In this document: in pieces, positions 44,933-53,189 of the stretch
How positions within the stretch are numbered: position 1 is the first letter of the stretch
Layout of the letters: every line of letters begins with the position of its first letter
Assembly: GCF_038630985.1 (NCBI RefSeq)
Contig: NZ_CP152049.1
Span: 5,786,501-5,850,500, forward strand
DNA: 64,000 nucleotides
Source: Paenibacillus sp. FSL H8-0548
GTDB taxonomy: Bacteria > Bacillota > Bacilli > Paenibacillales > Paenibacillaceae
Reading direction: 5' to 3'
Position numbers and translations under genes: made by a program
Notes under the pieces: generated by a model
Database searches by the model: none
What the model was told of the DNA's origin: nothing
The model's input: only the letters and a program-made list of their open reading frames with translations

Positions 44933-45661
44933 ATGTCAAAACGAATGGCTACGCTGCTGCTCACCATCTTAATGCTTACGGCTGCAGCCGGCTGCAGCTA
45001 CGAGGAGCATGCCCAGAAAAGCGATACCGATTATGGAAGCCGGCAAGCAAATGATCCAAAGATGCTGGGAGGCAAATCCTATGGATCTACGTCAAAAAAC
45101 GCCGATCAGCATGATAATTCCTTTTTCGAGTATAGTTCCGTCATTTCACGGAAAGTCACAGAGCTTAACGGTATCGCCTCTGCAATTGTCATGCTGACAG
45201 ACAAAAATGCCTACGTCGGCTTGATGCTGGATTGGACGGCGGTAGGCACACGCAACTCAGGCGGGAAAAGCGAGCAGGACAACACCGGAACGAACGAAGG
45301 CGTCTATAATCATGACACAGGCAGTCCGTATGGCAATGATCGCGTGCTTGTATCACCGTATAATTCTTATTTTTCAGTCAATGATATTAATGATTTGTCG
45401 CCTGAATTGAAACAAACGGTAGCGCTTCGAGTTCGTGAGCTTGCACCAACGGTACAAGAGGTTCATATTTCAGCAAATATGGAGCTCGTTAATTACTTTA
45501 ATGAATTTGCCAAAGAAGCTTGGGGAGGCCGTTCGCTGATGCCATGGCTGGACCTATTCAATACGGTCGTTACCTATCACTTTGCTGGCGGCAAGGTGAT
45601 GCCTGCGCCAATTACTCAGCCGGGCACCTATAGCCCTTCTGAGTCGCAAATGGATCAATAA
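44933..45661 (+). CDS. YhcN/YlaJ-family sporulation lipoprotein
   Basis: This 242-residue lipoprotein has a lipobox (TAAAGCSYEE) and the YhcN/YlaJ domain (SVISRKVTELNGIASAIVML and following). Members sit in the forespore membrane and affect germination or spore outgrowth. A GGGGGT ribosome site precedes the ATG. A bidirectional terminator follows. The gene points away from the oxidase operon. The function is assigned by family only. Confidence 0.85.
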   Translation: MSKRMATLLLTILMLTAAAGCSYEEHAQKSDTDYGSRQANDPKMLGGKSYGSTSKNADQHDNSFFEYSSVISRKVTELNGIASAIVMLTDKNAYVGLMLDWTAVGTRNSGGKSEQDNTGTNEGVYNHDTGSPYGNDRVLVSPYNSYFSVNDINDLSPELKQTVALRVRELAPTVQEVHISANMELVNYFNEFAKEAWGGRSLMPWLDLFNTVVTYHFAGGKVMPAPITQPGTYSPSESQMDQ

Positions 45662-45690
45662 AAAAATCACTTCCTATTAAATAGCACAAA

Positions 45691-45717
45691 AAAAGCTCTT
45701 CAAAATGAAGAGCTTTT
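45691..45717. terminator. bidirectional terminator
   Basis: AAAAGCTCTTC (45691-45701) and GAAGAGCTTTT (45707-45717) form a perfect 11-bp stem with a run of T on either strand. It ends both the YhcN-like gene and the convergent aldo/keto reductase gene. Confidence 0.9.
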
Positions 45718-45743
45718 TTTTGCCATTCCAGTATATGCGTCTG

Positions 45744-46718
45744 TCAGCGCATTGGAGAAAAGCTGCTTACCTCTGCCAAAATAGCATCTGCTTGTCTTAT
45801 TATTTCGTCTGTCAGATCCAGCTCCACTGCCCTCACGTTTTCTTCAATCTGTGCGGGCCTGCTGGAGCCTATAATTGCAGAGCTTACATTGCTTTGACGA
45901 AGTACCCACGCTAATGCAAACTGTGATAACGAAGCGCCAATCGTTGCAGCAAGCTGCTCAAGCTTATCAGCAACTACAAGGACATCCTCACGTAAATAAC
46001 TGTTGATCACACCATTTGTTTTATCATTTGATGCCCGGCTGCCTGTCGGTACAGCTTGGCCTGGTTTATATTTACCTGTCAGAATACCTTGAGCAAGCGG
46101 GGAAAATACGACCTGCCCCATTCCTTCCTTCTCGCAGGCCGGAATGACATCGCGCTCAATATAACGCTCAAACATATTGTAAATTGGCTGGTTTGAAATA
46201 AGCGGACGGAGATTAAGGCGCTTGCCTGTTGCAGCTGCATCTGTAATTTGTTCAGCCGTCCATTCACTAATTCCTGTATAAAGCACCTTCCCTTGCGCAG
46301 TTAGATCATCAAGCGCGCGCAAAGTTTCTTCAACAGATGTCTCCGTATCGAAGCGATGACATTGATAGAGATCAATATAGTCCGTACCGAGACGCTTTAA
46401 GCTCGCCTCGCATTGCTCAACAATATGCTTTCTTGATAACCCACGATCATTAGGTCCTGATCCCATTGGGAAGAAAACCTTTGTCGCAAGCACATAGCTG
46501 CTTCTCGTATACGCTTTCAAGGCATCGCCCATAACCTTCTCAGCAGCGCCATTATTATAGGCATTCGCCGTATCAAAAAAATTAATACCTAGCTCATATG
46601 CTTTATGTATACACTCCTGAGCTGTTTCTGCTTCTGTCGCTGTACCGTAGGTTAACCAGCTTCCAAGACCAATTTCACTAACCTTTAGGCCACTCTTGCC
46701 AAGCTTTCTATATTTCAT
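45744..46718 (-). CDS. aldo/keto reductase, Kv-beta/YccK-like
   Basis: This 324-residue NADPH-dependent reductase has the catalytic tetrad visible in FFDTANAYNNG (Asp, Tyr), VLATKVFFP (Lys) and DLYQCHRFD (His), and a cofactor loop AIIGSSRPAQIEENV near the C-terminus. It likely reduces small aldehydes or ketones in the cytoplasm. AAGGGAAG lies before the ATG at 46718. It is divergent from an HxlR regulator, which may control it in response to an electrophile. The substrate is unknown. Confidence 0.92.
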   Translation of the reverse strand: MKYRKLGKSGLKVSEIGLGSWLTYGTATEAETAQECIHKAYELGINFFDTANAYNNGAAEKVMGDALKAYTRSSYVLATKVFFPMGSGPNDRGLSRKHIVEQCEASLKRLGTDYIDLYQCHRFDTETSVEETLRALDDLTAQGKVLYTGISEWTAEQITDAAATGKRLNLRPLISNQPIYNMFERYIERDVIPACEKEGMGQVVFSPLAQGILTGKYKPGQAVPTGSRASNDKTNGVINSYLREDVLVVADKLEQLAATIGASLSQFALAWVLRQSNVSSAIIGSSRPAQIEENVRAVELDLTDEIIRQADAILAEVSSFSPMR

Positions 46719-46872
46719 TTGCACTCTTCCCTTCTTAGCAGCACGCTGCTCTTAGTGAGTAGTGTATAGCAGTTCAAGTTATTTTAAAAGTAGTGAATGT
46801 TTTTTCATTTTATTATCTTAAATATATATACTATACTAAATGGAAGTAGTAAACAAAGGAGGAAACTAACAA

Positions 46873-47205
46873 ATGAGTGCTCATAATTACATTCCGAAAG
46901 AACCAATACATATTGAGTGCAATATTGAAAAAACATTAGATGTCATAGGTGGTAAATGGGCGTTTCTCGTGCTCAGAGAGCTGTTTTGCGGTACCAAGCG
47001 TTTTGGACAAATACAGCGGTTAATTCCAGCGGTAAGTCCGCGCGCATTAACAAGCACGCTCCGTCATTTGGAAGAGAAGGGCGTGCTTGAACGCAAAGTA
47101 TTCCCAACAGTCCCCGTCACGGTCGAGTACACATTGACACCGAAGGGCGAGGATTTACATCATATCCTAAAGGAAATGAAGCTTTGGTCAGCAAAATGGA
47201 CCTAG
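46873..47205 (+). CDS. HxlR-family transcriptional regulator
   Basis: This 110-residue winged-helix regulator has the HxlR pattern IEKTLDVIGGKWAFLVLREL and SPRALTSTLRHLEEKGVLER. A cysteine at residue 18, just before the helix-turn-helix, is conserved in the electrophile-sensing YodB/HypR branch. AGGAGG lies about 10 nt upstream. It is divergent from the aldo/keto reductase and may repress or activate it in response to thiol-reactive compounds. That link is inferred from position and the cysteine only. Confidence 0.92.
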   Translation: MSAHNYIPKEPIHIECNIEKTLDVIGGKWAFLVLRELFCGTKRFGQIQRLIPAVSPRALTSTLRHLEEKGVLERKVFPTVPVTVEYTLTPKGEDLHHILKEMKLWSAKWT

Positions 47206-47206
47206 C

Positions 47207-48076
47207 CTACGGCTTTATAGCATGATCAGGCAGAGATCTAGTGCTTTCTTGAAAACGATCACGCGCTGTCTGATAAATTCGTCGATCACTCTCATTGCGG
47301 GATAGCTGTTCAAGGCGGAGCAGCTCCGCCTCAAACTGCTCAATCAGCATGATGATTCGATCTTTTGGTTTGGTTTGACTATTTTGCGGCTGCTTGTGTT
47401 CAACACCTGTTTCAAGCAGCAGCTCTCCATTACTGTCAATTTGAGCGAATAATACTTCATCCTGCTTTAACTTTCTCTTTTCCAGCTCATGCAGCAGCCA
47501 TTGTCGATTATGTCCTATCTGCTCCAGCACCTCATCTTGAATGTCGCCATCCATTAACACGGTCATTGCCTGCCGTTCCTGAGCTACCTGCCAGCCAAGT
47601 AGGTCCGCTGTTATCGGCTGATATTCCTTCTTTAGCAAAACATTGACTTCACCGCTTGATTCCATGACTGCAAACTCCACATCAGCCACGCGATAGACGT
47701 CCTTTTTGCGCAATTGTTCGAGCATCTCATCCATAGTCAACCGTTCTTTGTGCATATTCTTTTTGATCAGCTGTCCATCCTGAATGAGTACTGTACCTTT
47801 TCCATCTATTACATCACGAACTTTTTTGCTTTTCATTGTCAAAAACTCCAAACCAACCGACACAGCAGCCCATACAGCTAAAGAAATAAACCCTAAATAC
47901 CATAAATTATCCAGATCAAGCGAAATATAGCCAACAATATTACCGATCGAGATACCAGTTATGTACTCGAAGAGCGACAATTGAGAAATTTGACGTTTGC
48001 CTAAAATTTTAGTCATCACAAACAAGATCACGATTGCAGCGGTTGTTCTAACAACAATTTCGAGCCAGTTTGGCAT
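47207..48076 (-). CDS. DUF421 (YetF-type) membrane protein
   Basis: This 289-residue protein has three N-terminal helices (about 5-80), two cytoplasmic DUF421 folds (DGKGTVLIQDGQLIKKNM and ADLLGWQVAQERQ segments), and a charged C-terminal coiled tail. YetF-like proteins are common in spore formers, and some affect the spore or the membrane; no enzymatic role is settled. It converges on the HxlR gene with almost no gap. Confidence 0.88.
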   Translation of the reverse strand: MPNWLEIVVRTTAAIVILFVMTKILGKRQISQLSLFEYITGISIGNIVGYISLDLDNLWYLGFISLAVWAAVSVGLEFLTMKSKKVRDVIDGKGTVLIQDGQLIKKNMHKERLTMDEMLEQLRKKDVYRVADVEFAVMESSGEVNVLLKKEYQPITADLLGWQVAQERQAMTVLMDGDIQDEVLEQIGHNRQWLLHELEKRKLKQDEVLFAQIDSNGELLLETGVEHKQPQNSQTKPKDRIIMLIEQFEAELLRLEQLSRNESDRRIYQTARDRFQESTRSLPDHAIKP

Positions 48077-48144
48077 TTGCCTGCCCCCTCTCCATCCCTA
48101 TAATGTCCAGAATAAAAAAACTCATGCGTAATGTTCTTTTATTG

Positions 48145-48350
48145 TTGCATTCCTTCGCTGAATATGTTATTATAAGAATATTGTTTTATATTTAACCCCA
48201 GCAAATCCCCAGTAAGATTCAACATTACCCACGAATTTTGATTTCTTTGCTGTTAATTCCAAACCTGTTTCGTGATGTATTTCTGATTCACACTGGCGCG
48301 GTCATCGGAGCCGCGAGGACGAAAGAGAGGTAGGGCTTTCGTTGTTTTAG
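48145..48350 (+). ncRNA. candidate small RNA with its own promoter and terminator
   Basis: TTGCAT (48145-48150) and TATTAT (48168-48173) are 17 bp apart. The transcript would start near 48180 and run about 170 nt through a stem CGCGG/CCGCG (48299-48317) to a hairpin ACGAAAG/CTTTCGT followed by TTGTTTT. There is no convincing reading frame, and no start or ribosome site continues into a gene. I do not recognise a known RNA class; it may also be the leader of a lost gene. Confidence 0.4.
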
Positions 48351-48454
48351 AATGCGAGTTTCTCCAACTTGGTACACATGCTGTTTGCTGTTAACAAGGG
48401 GATTCCTAACGGCCTTTCACTATACGAGGTCCGGTTAAATATAAGCTACACTTC

Positions 48455-48496
48455 AGGGCTGTCTGCTAACGCATTTATGTGTTAATGGACAGCCCT
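48455..48496. terminator. hairpin terminator-like repeat
   Basis: AGGGCTGTC and GACAGCCCT form a long stem with inner TAAC/GTTA pairing. It lies downstream of the SDR gene at 48537 on the minus strand. The tail is only weakly T-rich. It may serve converging transcripts from either side. Confidence 0.6.
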
Positions 48497-48536
48497 ATCC
48501 AATTTTCACTACATACATTGTGATGCTGCTTGGCCC

Positions 48537-49289
48537 TTATTCCTCATATATCATCTTTCTCGTCATCCCGCCATCCAACGTAATATGAGTGCCCGTCACA
48601 AAATCATTACGCGGATCGGTCAAATAAAAACAAGCACGAACCACATCCTCTGGTCTTCCGACTCTTTGAGATGGATGCTGTGTATGGTCCTCTGCCCGCA
48701 GACTGCTATAATCACCTGTTTCAATCCAGCCTGGACAAATCGCATTAACCTTAATTCGATCTGGTCCAAGTGATACGGCCATGGCATGTGTAAGCGACAG
48801 AATACCTCCTTTAGAAGCTGCATACGCCTCCGAATTCGGCTCAGACATCATCGCTCTGGTTGAGGAAATATTAACGATCGCCCCACCGCCAGTCGTACGC
48901 ATGAGCCTCGCTGCCTCTCTCGAACAAATAAATGTTCCTCTCAAATTAGTATTCACGACGCTATCCCACTCTTCAATGGATAAATCATAGGGCGACTTCC
49001 AGATCCCAAACCCAGCGTTGTTAATAACAATGTCCAATCTTCCCGCAAGTGTTTCTACATCCCGAATCATCCGAACAACTTCTTCTGACTGGCTCATATC
49101 CACGACAAAGGATAAGGAATCGTAGCCTGCCTCCTGCAGCAGAGCTCCCGTTTGCTCCAAGCCTGCTTCATTTTTATCGACTAAAATAGTAACTGCCCCT
49201 TGCTCAGCATACGCAAGCGCTAGCGCTTGGCCAATTCCAGCTCCGGCACCTGTAATCAAAACCATTTTATCGTTGTAAGCTGCTTCCAT
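48537..49289 (-). CDS. SDR-family oxidoreductase
   Basis: This 250-residue short-chain dehydrogenase has cofactor motif GAGAGIG, the NNAG motif (VINNAGFG), catalytic Ser in VNISST, and YxxxK in YAASKGG. It ends TGTHITLDGGMTRKM, typical of classical 3-oxoacyl-ACP reductase or glucose-dehydrogenase relatives. The substrate cannot be told. It stands alone between gene-poor stretches, and a terminator-like dyad lies downstream. Confidence 0.92.
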   Translation of the reverse strand: MEAAYNDKMVLITGAGAGIGQALALAYAEQGAVTILVDKNEAGLEQTGALLQEAGYDSLSFVVDMSQSEEVVRMIRDVETLAGRLDIVINNAGFGIWKSPYDLSIEEWDSVVNTNLRGTFICSREAARLMRTTGGGAIVNISSTRAMMSEPNSEAYAASKGGILSLTHAMAVSLGPDRIKVNAICPGWIETGDYSSLRAEDHTQHPSQRVGRPEDVVRACFYLTDPRNDFVTGTHITLDGGMTRKMIYEE

Positions 49290-49675
49290 AAAAGTACCTC
49301 CTCAGGGCTATATAAGCTGAACTAAACATTTACGCGCAGTGGGAGCTGCGCGAGAAGATCATTCTTACGATCGCTGTTGCAACCAGATTCTTTGATTTTC
49401 TAAGACATTTAAAGGTGAGAATATGGCTGCAAAGGCGAACACTTCGTTTCTCCAGAACGATCTTCTCGCTTCGCTTAAGCTTCATTTTTTAAGTTCAAAT
49501 TATATAGTTCATACTTACTCCAAAGTTTAATCTAATCACCATAAAAAAGAAAATCAATCGCGCGTTTGAAGGCATTCATTTTGTAATCGCGCGTTAAAAA
49601 GATAGGCCCGCTAAGAACCCTCCACTCCATAGGCGAATATCATGCTACAAATAGAACTCCCAGGAGGGATCATGT
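49290..49675. other. 386-bp gap with inverted repeat and direct repeats
   Basis: No coding frame is convincing here. Arms of 16 bp with one mismatch (49350-49365 and 49454-49469, GCGAGAAGATC and its complement) surround 88 bp. The word AATCGCGCGTT occurs twice, at 49556 and 49585, 29 bp apart. GCGCAG/CTGCGC (49334-49351) forms a small hairpin. AGGAGG near 49662 serves the next gene. Confidence 0.55.
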
Positions 49676-50575
49676 TTGTACCCTAGCTATCCATATTACA
49701 GCTCTCAATTCACTTGTGAGCAAAGCCCGCTCTCATTTCCACCACAAAAACAAAACAGGCAGCCAGGCATTGAATCGATCATGGTGCCGCGTCCGATCTT
49801 TGATAATCCTAATTATGTGGGCAGCGGGAAACTACAGGATAAGGTTGCCATTATTACAGGAGGAGATAGCGGCATTGGAAGAGCGGTCGCGGTAGGCTTT
49901 GCCAAAGAAGGAGCAAATGTCGTTATTGTATATCTCTACGAGGATTCAGATGCAGAGGAAACCAAGCAGGCGGTAGAGAGCTATGGCGGACGTTGCCTGC
50001 TTATCCGCGGTGATTTGCGACATGAGGCTGTTTCCATTCAAACCGTTCAGCACACCCTTGCTGCCTTTGGAAAAATCGATATTCTCGTCCTCAATCAAGC
50101 TGTCCAGTTTCCACAAAATTGTATTACGAATATTTCTACAGAACAGCTCTTAAATACGTATCAAACGAATATATTTCCCCATTTTTTCATGACTAAAGCA
50201 GCTCTCCCGTTTTTGGCTCCAGGCAGCGCCATTATCAGTACCGCATCCATCACTGCCTATCAAGGCAACAAGGAACTGGTCGACTACTCGTCTACCAAGG
50301 GAGCCGTCGTTTCATTTACCCGTTCACTTTCACTTCAGCTGGCAGACAAATGTATTCGTGTAAATGCGGTTGCTCCAGGCCCGATATGGACTCCTTTGAT
50401 CGTATCCAGCTACTCTGAGCAGGAGGTTGCAACCTTTGGCCTGAATACGCCAATGAAGCGTGCAGGGCAGCCTTTTGAATTGGCTCCTACCTATATTTAT
50501 CTTGCATCGGATGACTCGAAGTATGTTTCGGGACAGGTGCTGCATGTGAATGGCGGCTCCATAACAGAAACTTAA
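49676..50575 (+). CDS. SDR oxidoreductase, general stress protein 39-like
   Basis: This 299-residue SDR belongs to the extended GSP39/YdaD/YhxC group with a proline-rich N-terminal tail, cofactor motif ITGGDSGIGRAV, and active-site Ser (ISTASI) and Tyr-Lys (YSSTKGAV). It differs from relatives at the NNAG motif, which reads LVLNQAVQ here and may weaken cofactor-loop hydrogen bonds. The start is TTG at 49676, reached from AGGAGG; an upstream ATG runs into a stop. In Bacillus relatives are under the general stress sigma factor. The substrate is unknown. Confidence 0.9.
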   Translation: MYPSYPYYSSQFTCEQSPLSFPPQKQNRQPGIESIMVPRPIFDNPNYVGSGKLQDKVAIITGGDSGIGRAVAVGFAKEGANVVIVYLYEDSDAEETKQAVESYGGRCLLIRGDLRHEAVSIQTVQHTLAAFGKIDILVLNQAVQFPQNCITNISTEQLLNTYQTNIFPHFFMTKAALPFLAPGSAIISTASITAYQGNKELVDYSSTKGAVVSFTRSLSLQLADKCIRVNAVAPGPIWTPLIVSSYSEQEVATFGLNTPMKRAGQPFELAPTYIYLASDDSKYVSGQVLHVNGGSITET

Positions 50576-50592
50576 GCTGAACAAGGGAAAAG

Positions 50593-50613
50593 AGCCTTGC
50601 TAAGGCTTTTTTT
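50593..50613 (+). terminator. short terminator after SDR gene
   Basis: AGCCTT-gct-AAGGCT is a 6-bp stem followed by a run of T. It lies about 20 bp after the SDR stop. Confidence 0.75.
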
Positions 50614-50766
50614 CTTGTTCACGAAGAAATAATCCACTCCCCCGCTTACTTTCAAGTTGTGGCAATATCATGTCAAATAATCTGAATATTATATTTATTA
50701 CATTGAAAATGCCGTAATTGCCCTTGCCATCCTTTTCAAAAAGGCATATGATAAAGCAAGAAAAGG

Positions 50767-50813
50767 TTGTGATTTATTTCACATAATAATATAGTTTGTG
50801 AATTAATTCACGT
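50767..50813 (+). promoter_or_regulatory. tandem Rex operators
   Basis: TTGTGATTTATTTCACAT (50767-50784) and TTGTGAATTAATTCACGT (50796-50813) match the Rex consensus TTGTGA-N6-TCACAA with one and two mismatches. They are spaced 29 bp apart centre to centre, 60-106 bp before the NADH oxidase start. Rex senses the NADH/NAD ratio, and release when NADH is high would allow oxidase expression. Confidence 0.75.
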
Positions 50814-50872
50814 TATAAGGAGCGCCGCTTCTAATCATTGGGCGCAATTCACACCTACACTAGGAGGAATTT

Positions 50873-52210
50873 ATGATGACGATCAACATTGCTGTTATCG
50901 GTTGCACCCACGCAGGAACAGCTGCAATTACCCAAATGGCTAAGCTTTATCCTGAGGCTCGTATCACAGTATACGAACGAAATGACAATATATCGTTTCT
51001 CTCGTGTGGCATTGCGCTTCATGTTGGCGGTGTTGTAAAAAATGCCGATGAGCTTTTTTATGCTACACCTGACCAGCTCGCTAAGCTGGGAGTCCACACG
51101 CATATGCGTCATGATGTGCTTAACATAGATACCGATGCAAAAACGATTAAAGTCCGAAACCTATTAACTGGAGACGAGTTTACGGATACATTCGACAAGC
51201 TTGTTGTCACAACTGGCTCGTGGCCGATCATTCCGCAAATGGACGGCATCGACCTTGAAAACATTTTGCTTTGCAAAAACTTCAATCATTCGCAAACGAT
51301 TATTGAAAAGGCGAAAACAGCCAATCGCATTGCCGTCATCGGTGCTGGATATATCGGTATTGAGCTCGTTGAAGCATTCGAACAGCTTGGCAAGGAAGTC
51401 ACGCTGATCGACAATATGGAGCGCATTTTATATAAATATTTGGATAAAGAATTTACCGATATAACCGAACGGGCATTAGTTGAAAAAGGCGTTGCGATCG
51501 CTACCGATCAGACCGTTACAGCGTTTAAGGGCAGCGAGGGACGCGTTACGACAGTCGTTACGACTGCCGGGGAGTACGAAGCCGATCTCGTAGTACTCTG
51601 CATTGGCTTCCGCCCCAATACTGAGCTTCTACAAGGGCAAGTTGATATGCTTCCTAACGGGGCGATCATTGTTGACGATTATATGAGAACGAGCAAGCCC
51701 GATATATTTGCCGCTGGCGATAGCTGCGCTGTTCACTATAACCCTACTGGTCAAAATGCTTATATTCCGCTTGCAACGAATGCGGTTCGGATGGGCTCGC
51801 TTGTGGCCAAAAATCTAATGCAGCCGACTGTCAGATATTTGGGAACGCAAGGCACATCGGGCCTTAAGCTGTTCGACTACAATATTGCATCGACAGGCAT
51901 TACAGAAACGGCAGCGCTCGCTGCGGGAATGAATGTGAAAAATGTCACAATCATTGACAACTATCGTCCTGAGTTTATGCCTACCTACGAGCAAGTCACC
52001 TTGAAGGTTGTATATGATGCGGAGACTCGTAGAATTGTAGGTGCTCAGCTGATATCGAAGGTTGACCTCACTCAATCGATTAATACACTTTCGGTCTGCA
52101 TTCAAAATGGGATGACGATGGACGAACTCAGCTACGTCGATTTTTTCTTCCAGCCTCATTACAATAAACCATGGAACCTGCTCAACCAAGCCGGCTTGCA
52201 AGCAGGATAA
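50873..52210 (+). CDS. nox: NADH oxidase / CoA-disulfide reductase-type flavoprotein
   Basis: This 445-residue FAD-dependent enzyme has an N-terminal FAD-binding GCTHAGTAA fold, a redox-active cysteine near position 42 in NISFLSCGIALHVGG, an NADH-binding AVIGAGYIGIELVE fold, and a second FAD motif (DIFAAGDSCAV). Its C-terminal dimer domain contains YVDFFFQPHYNKPWN. These fit water-forming Nox enzymes that regenerate NAD with O2, rather than CoA-disulfide reductases, though the two are close. AGGAGG precedes the start (an alternative ATG is 3 nt later). Two Rex boxes upstream support redox control. Confidence 0.9.
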   Translation: MMTINIAVIGCTHAGTAAITQMAKLYPEARITVYERNDNISFLSCGIALHVGGVVKNADELFYATPDQLAKLGVHTHMRHDVLNIDTDAKTIKVRNLLTGDEFTDTFDKLVVTTGSWPIIPQMDGIDLENILLCKNFNHSQTIIEKAKTANRIAVIGAGYIGIELVEAFEQLGKEVTLIDNMERILYKYLDKEFTDITERALVEKGVAIATDQTVTAFKGSEGRVTTVVTTAGEYEADLVVLCIGFRPNTELLQGQVDMLPNGAIIVDDYMRTSKPDIFAAGDSCAVHYNPTGQNAYIPLATNAVRMGSLVAKNLMQPTVRYLGTQGTSGLKLFDYNIASTGITETAALAAGMNVKNVTIIDNYRPEFMPTYEQVTLKVVYDAETRRIVGAQLISKVDLTQSINTLSVCIQNGMTMDELSYVDFFFQPHYNKPWNLLNQAGLQAG

Positions 52211-52228
52211 CATCGATAATATCTCAAA

Positions 52229-52272
52229 AACAGCAGCAGCAACAGGCACCTTCGCCTATCGCTGCTGCTGTT
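52229..52272. terminator. bidirectional terminator nox / copper operon
   Basis: AACAGCAGCAGC and GCTGCTGCTGTT form a 12-bp stem with inner AGGC/GCCT pairing, flanked by A/T tracts on both sides. It ends nox and the converging YtkA-like gene. Confidence 0.85.
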
Positions 52273-52289
52273 TATCTATTCACACTCAT

Positions 52290-53159
52290 TTACTTCACTT
52301 CAATCGTGAATGGAACGATGAACGTTTTCCCTTCACGCTGAAATTGGCCCCATATTTTATACAGACCCGGCGCTGGAAATTCAGTTGAGAATTCGGCAGT
52401 TGGACCGCTTTCGTTAATATTTTTCGGATGAACATGCAAATAGCTATTTAGGTCCTCGCTCAAAATAACGACATGTCCAATTGCCCCCAAGTACGGCTGC
52501 AAATCGGTAATGGGCTGCTGCGTCTTTTCATCCTTTAATGTAAAGGTTAAATCGACCGTTTGTCCCGACTGAAACGAGGTCAAGGATAATGAAGCGACGA
52601 CGTCATCTACAGTTCGCAGCAATGCTGCATCCTTCTCCAGCGGCTGCTCTGCTTGCTTCGCGCCAGACACCTTCAACTGAGAGGTGATTGTCATTTGTGA
52701 GTAACCCGACGGAATGATGTCAGCAAACAGCTTATACGATCCACTTTTAGCAAAGGACGTCACGATCTCAAATTTCCCTTTGCCCTTGTACTCTGGATGA
52801 ATATGGCTAAATTCTGTCATATCCTCGTTCACAACAATCAAATGCATCAGCTTCTCATGATTTATGTCATATTTCTCTATCGGTTTTCCGGACGGCTGAT
52901 AAAGGAACAGCTCGATTCTCGTCTCTTCGCCTGCCTTCGGACGCTCAGGAGAGTAACGCCATTCTACCTTTATATCAGACAGATCAGACTTTGTCGTTTG
53001 CTCGTGGCTGCTGTGTCCACTATGCTCGTTCCCCGCTGTCTCTGCTGCATTACCGCCTGCATGCTGCGAATGCTCGTCCTTTGCAGCACTGCCGCAGCCT
53101 GCGGCAAGCAGGCACAGCGCGATTACTGCTGCCGCTGCTGATCGCTTGCTATATTTCAT
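52290..53159 (-). CDS. YtkA-like lipoprotein of the copper cluster
   Basis: This 289-residue lipoprotein (lipobox LAAGCGSA) has a His-rich linker (EHSQHAGG, HSGHSSHE) and two YtkA/FixH-like beta-sandwich domains with HIHPEYKG and LHVHPKN motifs. Such proteins bind metal or act in oxidase or copper handling outside the membrane. It follows copA by 30 bp on the same strand, so it is probably transcribed with it. The histidine-rich tether suggests copper binding, which is inference. Confidence 0.82.
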   Translation of the reverse strand: MKYSKRSAAAAVIALCLLAAGCGSAAKDEHSQHAGGNAAETAGNEHSGHSSHEQTTKSDLSDIKVEWRYSPERPKAGEETRIELFLYQPSGKPIEKYDINHEKLMHLIVVNEDMTEFSHIHPEYKGKGKFEIVTSFAKSGSYKLFADIIPSGYSQMTITSQLKVSGAKQAEQPLEKDAALLRTVDDVVASLSLTSFQSGQTVDLTFTLKDEKTQQPITDLQPYLGAIGHVVILSEDLNSYLHVHPKNINESGPTAEFSTEFPAPGLYKIWGQFQREGKTFIVPFTIEVK

Positions 53160-53189
53160 ACGCTCCTACACCTTCCTTCGCATGTGAAT

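Noticed and set aside
48280..48350. Known riboswitch class in the intergenic hairpins
   Set aside because: I compared the motifs with c-di-GMP, ydaO, TPP, T-box and SAM patterns and none fits; no gene follows on that strand.
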